A stretch of DNA of 20,746 nucleotides from CAYMLL01 sp964390645 (GTDB lineage Bacteria; Planctomycetota; UBA8108), in assembly GCA_964390645.1 (NCBI GenBank), contig CAYMLL010000119.1:1-20746 (forward strand), given 5' to 3'. The translations under genes and the position numbers were made by a program. A model generated the notes under the pieces. That model made no database searches and was not told the DNA's origin. It worked only from the letters and a program-made list of their open reading frames with translations. Numbering within the stretch: the stretch's first letter is position 1; the number at the start of each line of letters is the position of its first letter. Below, in pieces: positions 16,354-20,746 of this stretch.

Positions 16354-16420
16354 GCTCACGACCCGGCGAACACGGCGTCCGTCGGGGGCGCGATGCCGTC
16401 AGAATGCGACCAACGATACC

Positions 16421-17863
16421 TCAGCGAGCCCCGGTCCAGGCCGAGCCGCGGACGCGATAGAAGAGGAGATGCTGGTTCTGGTTGTAGCCGACGATCGCAT
16501 CGACGAGCATGGCCCGCGCGTCGGCGTGCTCACGCACCGCCTCGAGCACCTCCAGCTGGATCGCATAGCCCCCGTCGAATCTCGCCTGCACCAGATCCTG
16601 CGTCTCCTTCGCCGCCTCGACGCGTTGACGAGATGCCTCGATGCGGGCACGCAGGCTCGACGCTCGTTGCCACGAGTCGAGCACCTCGGCGCGAACGATG
16701 TCCTCGAGCTTCTCGCGCTCCAGCGCGGCGCCGATTCGTCGTGCGCGGGCAGCCCGACTTCGCGCGGCGTCGCCGAGCCCGAATCCTCTCAGAGTCCACG
16801 ACACGCCGACGCCGACGTCGAGCCGATCACCGCTGTCGCCGAGGTAGCTGTTCCGTCCTCCCGCGTAGAGACCGTAGCCCGTGTAGAGGCTTGCCTCCGG
16901 CAGCCACGGCCCCCACTCCGCGGACGCGGCCTGCTCCTCGGCCGCAAGCTCGAGAGCGCGCAGCTCGGCGACATCCGGACGCTGCGCGAGAGCGCTGTGG
17001 AGCAGCTCGTCGATCTTCGAGTTCTCGGGCACGAGCGTCACCGGAGCGATCTCCTCGCTCGACAGCACGAGATTCGTCCGTGGCGGCAATCGCAGCCAGA
17101 CCGAGAGGTCCACACGGGCGCGATTCTCCTCCTCTTGCGCGGAGAGCAGCCGGTGCTCGTCCCGAGCGAGCTGCGCCTTCACACGCACGAGAAAAACCCT
17201 CAGCGCCGCTTCGGCCTCGACGACGGCCTGCTGCAGCGCGACGTGGGCTCGCGAACGCTCGACCGCGTCCCGCGCGACCTGCACGAGCGCCGCCGCGCGC
17301 ACGAGGCGCAGATAGAGAATCGCCGAACGGACGATGGTCTCGGCGCGCGTTCGATCTCCCATGTGCTCGACCGCCGTGACCAGCTGGATAGCACGCAGGC
17401 GCTCGAAGTGGGCCTCGGCAGGATCGACGAAGAGCTCCAGGCCCGGTCCGGCGGACCCCGACTGTCGCGAGACATCGTAGACAGCGCCTCGCGTCTCCTG
17501 CAGCCGGCCGTCATGACGCAGATACTCGACGCCGAGTCGCAGATCCGGAAAATACGCCGCGCGAGCGGCATCGACACCGGCCTTCGCCTCCTCGACACGC
17601 TGGGCGACGATCTCGATGTCGATGTTCTTAGCCCCGGCAAGCTCGAGCACCGACTCGAGCGTCACCGGAAAGGACCGTGACGGATCGACCTCGGACGACG
17701 GACGCTCGCCCGTGCGCGCGATCTTCTCTTCCTCGTCGGCGCTCGCTGTCGAAGATCCGTCTACCCGGCCCGGCAAACGCCCCGTATACGACGTCAAGCA
17801 GCCCGCCACGCAGAGCATCAAGAGGACGCCGACGCCGGCGCCGAAAGCCCGCACGACGGTCAT
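16421..17863 (-). CDS. TolC/NodT-type outer-membrane efflux channel, lipoprotein
   Basis: This 480-residue outer-membrane factor provides the exit duct for the efflux pump encoded just upstream. The N-terminus is a lipoprotein signal peptide (GVLLMLCVAGC, lipidated Cys22). Two outer-membrane-efflux repeats follow. Each has long amphipathic helices with the family's Ala/Glu/Arg-rich periodicity (for example DVAELRALELAAEEQAASAEWGPWLPEASLYTGYG and ERQVEAAKETQDLVQARFDGG-type helices near the C-terminus). The ATG overlaps the adaptor's stop by 4 nt (ATGA), so translation is coupled. It is the last gene of the operon and is followed by a likely terminator. The transported compound cannot be deduced. 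Confidence 0.9.
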   Translation of the reverse strand: MTVVRAFGAGVGVLLMLCVAGCLTSYTGRLPGRVDGSSTASADEEEKIARTGERPSSEVDPSRSFPVTLESVLELAGAKNIDIEIVAQRVEEAKAGVDAARAAYFPDLRLGVEYLRHDGRLQETRGAVYDVSRQSGSAGPGLELFVDPAEAHFERLRAIQLVTAVEHMGDRTRAETIVRSAILYLRLVRAAALVQVARDAVERSRAHVALQQAVVEAEAALRVFLVRVKAQLARDEHRLLSAQEEENRARVDLSVWLRLPPRTNLVLSSEEIAPVTLVPENSKIDELLHSALAQRPDVAELRALELAAEEQAASAEWGPWLPEASLYTGYGLYAGGRNSYLGDSGDRLDVGVGVSWTLRGFGLGDAARSRAARARRIGAALEREKLEDIVRAEVLDSWQRASSLRARIEASRQRVEAAKETQDLVQARFDGGYAIQLEVLEAVREHADARAMLVDAIVGYNQNQHLLFYRVRGSAWTGAR

Positions 17864-19107
17864 CGGCTCGCCCCCTTGCCAGAACTGACCCTGACGCCAT
17901 CGCCGTTCTGAATGTCAGCACCGCCACGAACGACCACGATGGCCCCCTCGGAGAGCCCCTTGACCTGCGTCAGTCGTCCGTCCGTACCGTGGAGGCCGAC
18001 GTCGAATCGAATCACTTTCGTCGGCCCGTCCAGCCGGTCGACTGTGAAGACGTGCGGCGTGCCCTTGCGCGGCGCACGGATCGCGGTGTTCGGAACGAGC
18101 ACGTAACTCTCGCCGGCCTCGCCGCTCGCCGAAATCTCGACAGCGCCGAAGAGCCCGGCGAACAGCCTCCGCGACTCGTTAACTATGTCGAACTCGGCCA
18201 GCATGTGATGAGCCTTCGGATGGACGGACTTCGCGAAATGCGCTGCCCCGCCCTGGCACGTCCGGGCGTCGAGCTCGATCGGCGGGCCCGGCAGTGCATC
18301 CAGCCGGAGCTTCATGCTCAGCGTGCCGAGCCTCAGGCTGTCAAGGGAAAGGATGGCGTCCTTCTCCGGGATCTCGACGCGACAACGCAGGCGGTCACGA
18401 CGCTCGATCTGCAGCAAGAAGGAATGGCCCTTCGATCCGCTCCAGCCGACGAGGACTCCCGGATGGACTTCCCGCGAGGTGATGACACCGTCGAACGGCG
18501 CCTTCACGGTCGCGTACGCGATCGTCGCATCGATACGACCGACGCCTGCCTTCGCCTCGGTCTCCTCCGCGCGAGCGAGATCGACATCCGCCCGCGCCAG
18601 CTCCATCTGGGCTCGCGCCTCGACGAGTTCGAGCTGCGTTCGAGCCTTTCGCTCGTGGAGGCTCTTCGTGATGTCGTATCGCACACCCTCGAGACGAGCC
18701 TTGGCTTCGGCGCGGGCGACACGAGCGCCCGCGGTAGCCACGGACGCCTTCGCCGCGGCGAGCTCCTGCTCGAGCTCGGGGACGTCGATGACGACCAGAA
18801 CGTCACCCTTCTTCACCTCGTCGCCGAGGTCGACATCGACCGAGCGCACGTAGCCCGCGACCTTCGTGTGTAGCGAAACGTCCTCGAACGGAACCAGGAC
18901 CGCTGACTGTCGAATCGTCCGCTCGAGCACGCCCTGCTCCACCTTCTTGACAAGGACGGGAGGATCCCGTTGAGCGAACGCAGCCGCTGTCACGAGCGTC
19001 AGGACGTTCAGGACGAGCACGAGACTCTTGAAGGAGGTGACTCTGGTCTGTCGCATCGGTCTGTCATGTCTCGTCGGAAACGAACATCTCTGCCGGTAAG
19101 CGCTCAT
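17860..19107 (-). CDS. RND efflux periplasmic adaptor (membrane fusion protein, HlyD/AcrA type)
   Basis: This 415-residue adaptor links the inner-membrane pump to the outer-membrane channel. Order of parts: an N-terminal signal or anchor helix (KSLVLVLNVLTLVTAAAFAQ, residues 27-46), the first half of the lipoyl-like domain (KVAGYVRSVDVDLGDEVKKGDVLVVID, 82-108), an alpha-helical hairpin rich in Ala, Glu and Arg (110-195), the second lipoyl half (ATVKAPFDGVITSREVHPG, 199-217), then beta-barrel and membrane-proximal domains. I kept the ATG at 19107: it shares ATGA with the stop of the pump gene and has GGAG 8 nt upstream. An internal ATG at 19056 (MRQTRVTSFKS) would give a more compact signal peptide but has no Shine-Dalgarno. 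It also overlaps the channel gene by 4 nt. Confidence 0.93.
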   Translation of the reverse strand: MSAYRQRCSFPTRHDRPMRQTRVTSFKSLVLVLNVLTLVTAAAFAQRDPPVLVKKVEQGVLERTIRQSAVLVPFEDVSLHTKVAGYVRSVDVDLGDEVKKGDVLVVIDVPELEQELAAAKASVATAGARVARAEAKARLEGVRYDITKSLHERKARTQLELVEARAQMELARADVDLARAEETEAKAGVGRIDATIAYATVKAPFDGVITSREVHPGVLVGWSGSKGHSFLLQIERRDRLRCRVEIPEKDAILSLDSLRLGTLSMKLRLDALPGPPIELDARTCQGGAAHFAKSVHPKAHHMLAEFDIVNESRRLFAGLFGAVEISASGEAGESYVLVPNTAIRAPRKGTPHVFTVDRLDGPTKVIRFDVGLHGTDGRLTQVKGLSEGAIVVVRGGADIQNGDGVRVSSGKGASR

Positions 19108-20746
19108 GCTTCCAGCTCCACGTCGTCGGGCACGTCACGTCTCGCCAGCAAGCGGTAGAACGCCGGCATGACGAGCAGCGTCAGCACCGTCGCCGCGATC
19201 ACGCCGCCGAGAATCGTTCTCGACAGCGCGGCGTTGGTCCCGCCCCCACGCCCACCGAAAAACGCCATCGGTATCAACGCAAGGACCGTGGTCAACGACG
19301 TCATCAGGATCGGGCGCAGACGCACGCGCGCGGCCTCGATGATCGAATCCTCGATCGAACGGCCTTCGCGTCGTCGACGGTTGGCGAATTCGACCAGCAG
19401 GATGCCGTACTCGACGACGAGACCGGTCATCAGGATGATACCCATGTAGGACTGGATATTGAGCGTTGTGCCGGTAATCCACAGCATCCACCCCACACCG
19501 ATGAGGCCGAGCGGCACCGCGAGGAGAATAACCAGCGGCTCCTTCAGCGAGCGGAAGAGCACGACGAGGATCAGGTAGACGATGATCCCCGCCAACCCGA
19601 AACCCAACGCGAAGCTCGTGCGGCTCGATTTGAAGCTCGTGATCTCCCCGGACTGGAATACGTCGAAGCCCTTGGGAACCAGCTGCTCGTCGAGCTTCGA
19701 ATCCTCGATGACCTGATCGACCGCGCTCGACACCGAGCCGACGTCGTGACCATCGGCGACGTTCACGAAAATGTCGACCATGCGCGTAATGTTGCGGTGC
19801 GTGATCTCCGCGGGCGCGGTCGCCTGCTCGAAGACCGCGAGATCGCCGAGGGACACCGGTGTCTCGTGAAAAGGGCTGTTGATCGGAAGTCCTTCGAGCG
19901 CGTCCCACGAGTCGATCGCGACCTCGCGATACTGCACACCGATGAAGTAGTGGTTGCCGTTGCCCTCGTCGATCCAGAAGGAGGGCCTGAAGTTGATGCT
20001 CGAGTTCGTCGCCGTGACAATGTTCTTGACGATCTCCTCCTGGCTGAGCCCGTAGATCGCCGCCTTCTCACGGTCGACCTTGATCGAGATCTGCGGATAG
20101 TCGATCTTCTGCTGGATACGGACGTCGACTGCTCCCGGGATCAGGGTGAGGCGCGAGCGCAAGGTCTTGGCGATCTCGTGCGCGCGGTCGTAATCCACCG
20201 TACCCTCGACGCGCACGTTGATCGGCGATGGCAAGCCGAAGTTGAGCGCCGTGGTCAGCATCCCCGCGGTGTCGAACGAGAACTCGATCCCCGGCAGCTC
20301 TTCCTGAAGTGCGATGCGGAGCTTGTCGACACACTGTCCTGACGTCAGCCACCGATCATCCTTGAGCTGCACGAGGACGAAAGCGTCCATCGGTCCCGAG
20401 TTCCAGGTGTAGGCCGCTGGCCAGTCCATCAGCACGCCGATGTTCGATATCACCATCTCGACGTTCGGGTGGTCGGAGAAGTCGAGTCCGTCAGCTTCCG
20501 CGGGCTGCGTCTGCGCGAACGCGGCCCCGCCCTGCCCGCCCTCGTCACGAAGGGTCTCGTCGATCACGCGTTCGACCGTCCGCAGATAACCCTCCGTCCG
20601 CTCGATTCGTGTGCCCGAGGGCGCCCGGACAAAGATCGTGAACTGCCCCTGATCGATGCGCGGAAAGAGTTCCTCTCCGAGCCGCGAGAACGGAACGAAG
20701 GTGGCGACGAGGATGCCCAGGGCCGCAGCGGAGGTCATCCAGGGGT
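19104..20746 (-). CDS. RND-family efflux pump, C-terminal half (gene runs off the window)
   Basis: The frame is open through 20746, so the start and about half of an AcrB-like protein lie outside. The visible 547 residues contain the second periplasmic porter region (LFPRIDQGQFTIFVRAPSGTRIERTEGYL, NVRVEGTVDYDRAHEIAKTL, GAVDVRIQQKIDYPQISIKVDREKAAIYGLSQ) and the closing transmembrane bundle (SFALGFGLAGIIVYLILVVLFRS to GGVIAATVLTLLVMPAFYRLLARR). It works as a proton-driven trimer exporting compounds through the adaptor and channel encoded next. In the TM10 motif it reads GLVVEYGILLVEFA where AcrB has SAKNAILIVEFA, so the proton-relay Lys940 is Glu here (codon at 19410-19412). The stop overlaps the adaptor start (ATGA). 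The substrate is unknown. Confidence 0.93.
   Translation of the reverse strand, partial: PWMTSAAALGILVATFVPFSRLGEELFPRIDQGQFTIFVRAPSGTRIERTEGYLRTVERVIDETLRDEGGQGGAAFAQTQPAEADGLDFSDHPNVEMVISNIGVLMDWPAAYTWNSGPMDAFVLVQLKDDRWLTSGQCVDKLRIALQEELPGIEFSFDTAGMLTTALNFGLPSPINVRVEGTVDYDRAHEIAKTLRSRLTLIPGAVDVRIQQKIDYPQISIKVDREKAAIYGLSQEEIVKNIVTATNSSINFRPSFWIDEGNGNHYFIGVQYREVAIDSWDALEGLPINSPFHETPVSLGDLAVFEQATAPAEITHRNITRMVDIFVNVADGHDVGSVSSAVDQVIEDSKLDEQLVPKGFDVFQSGEITSFKSSRTSFALGFGLAGIIVYLILVVLFRSLKEPLVILLAVPLGLIGVGWMLWITGTTLNIQSYMGIILMTGLVVEYGILLVEFANRRRREGRSIEDSIIEAARVRLRPILMTSLTTVLALIPMAFFGGRGGGTNAALSRTILGGVIAATVLTLLVMPAFYRLLARRDVPDDVELEA

Noticed and set aside
14213..17680. Plus-strand open frames of 690 and 455 codons opposite the DUF1080 and TolC genes
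   Set aside because: These are antisense shadows of genes with clear family motifs, caused by scarcity of stops in high-GC third positions.

Overview
The window is about 20.7 kb of GC-rich bacterial DNA. It most likely comes from a planctomycete (Planctomycetota). This is inference from several signs together: a three-domain DUF1080 (3-keto-disaccharide hydrolase) secreted protein, a giant secreted FG-GAP protein with a C-terminal dockerin-like tail of the RGD..DG...SDAV/CLDAAD type, N-terminal DCNxNG...DCNxDGxPDxCE repeats, an S4 protein starting MGHYTGPKARINRRLG, and frequent TTG starts. No 16S or other decisive marker is present.

Left part (1-4394). Citrate synthase (gltA, minus) is divergent from a plus-strand pair: an unrecognised acidic cytoplasmic protein with a 15-bp in-frame tandem repeat, and a HAD-family phosphatase overlapping it by 4 nt (TTGA). 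Then comes rpsD (ribosomal protein S4), which looks broken by 10 Ns and a frame change. The bases on either side of the Ns are error-rich copies of one another at a constant offset of 103 bp. Removing 103 bp restores one open frame of 204 codons. The break is an unmerged contig overlap, not biology.

Middle-left (4289-8586, plus). A tight three-gene operon, with a candidate -35/-10 in front, encodes exported proteins: an M16 zinc peptidase with an intact HXXEH, an M16 homologue with the zinc site lost and a probable lipobox, and a Tat-exported N4-glycosylasparaginase/isoaspartyl-peptidase-type Ntn hydrolase. It looks like a peptide or glycopeptide degradation set acting outside the cytoplasm.

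Middle (8611-16249, minus). There are two secreted proteins: a 641-aa triple DUF1080 protein, and downstream a 1828-1874-aa protein combining about 14 FG-GAP/VCBS repeats, a phosphohistidine swivelling domain followed by a PPDK-type ATP-binding domain (the domain order of glucan/phosphoglucan water dikinases), and a dockerin-like tail. This predicted secreted dikinase is the most unusual item in the window.

Right part (16421-20746, minus). A translationally coupled efflux operon in the order RND pump (N-terminal half off the window), periplasmic adaptor, outer-membrane lipoprotein channel, followed by a likely intrinsic terminator. The pump has Glu where AcrB has the proton-relay Lys940.

No tRNA, rRNA, CRISPR array, insertion sequence or attachment site was seen. 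No gene-free stretch exceeds 300 bases. The longest gaps are 1327-1535, 4199-4394, 14098-14323 and 16250-16420, and what they hold is noted below. The first 51 bases show nothing recognisable.
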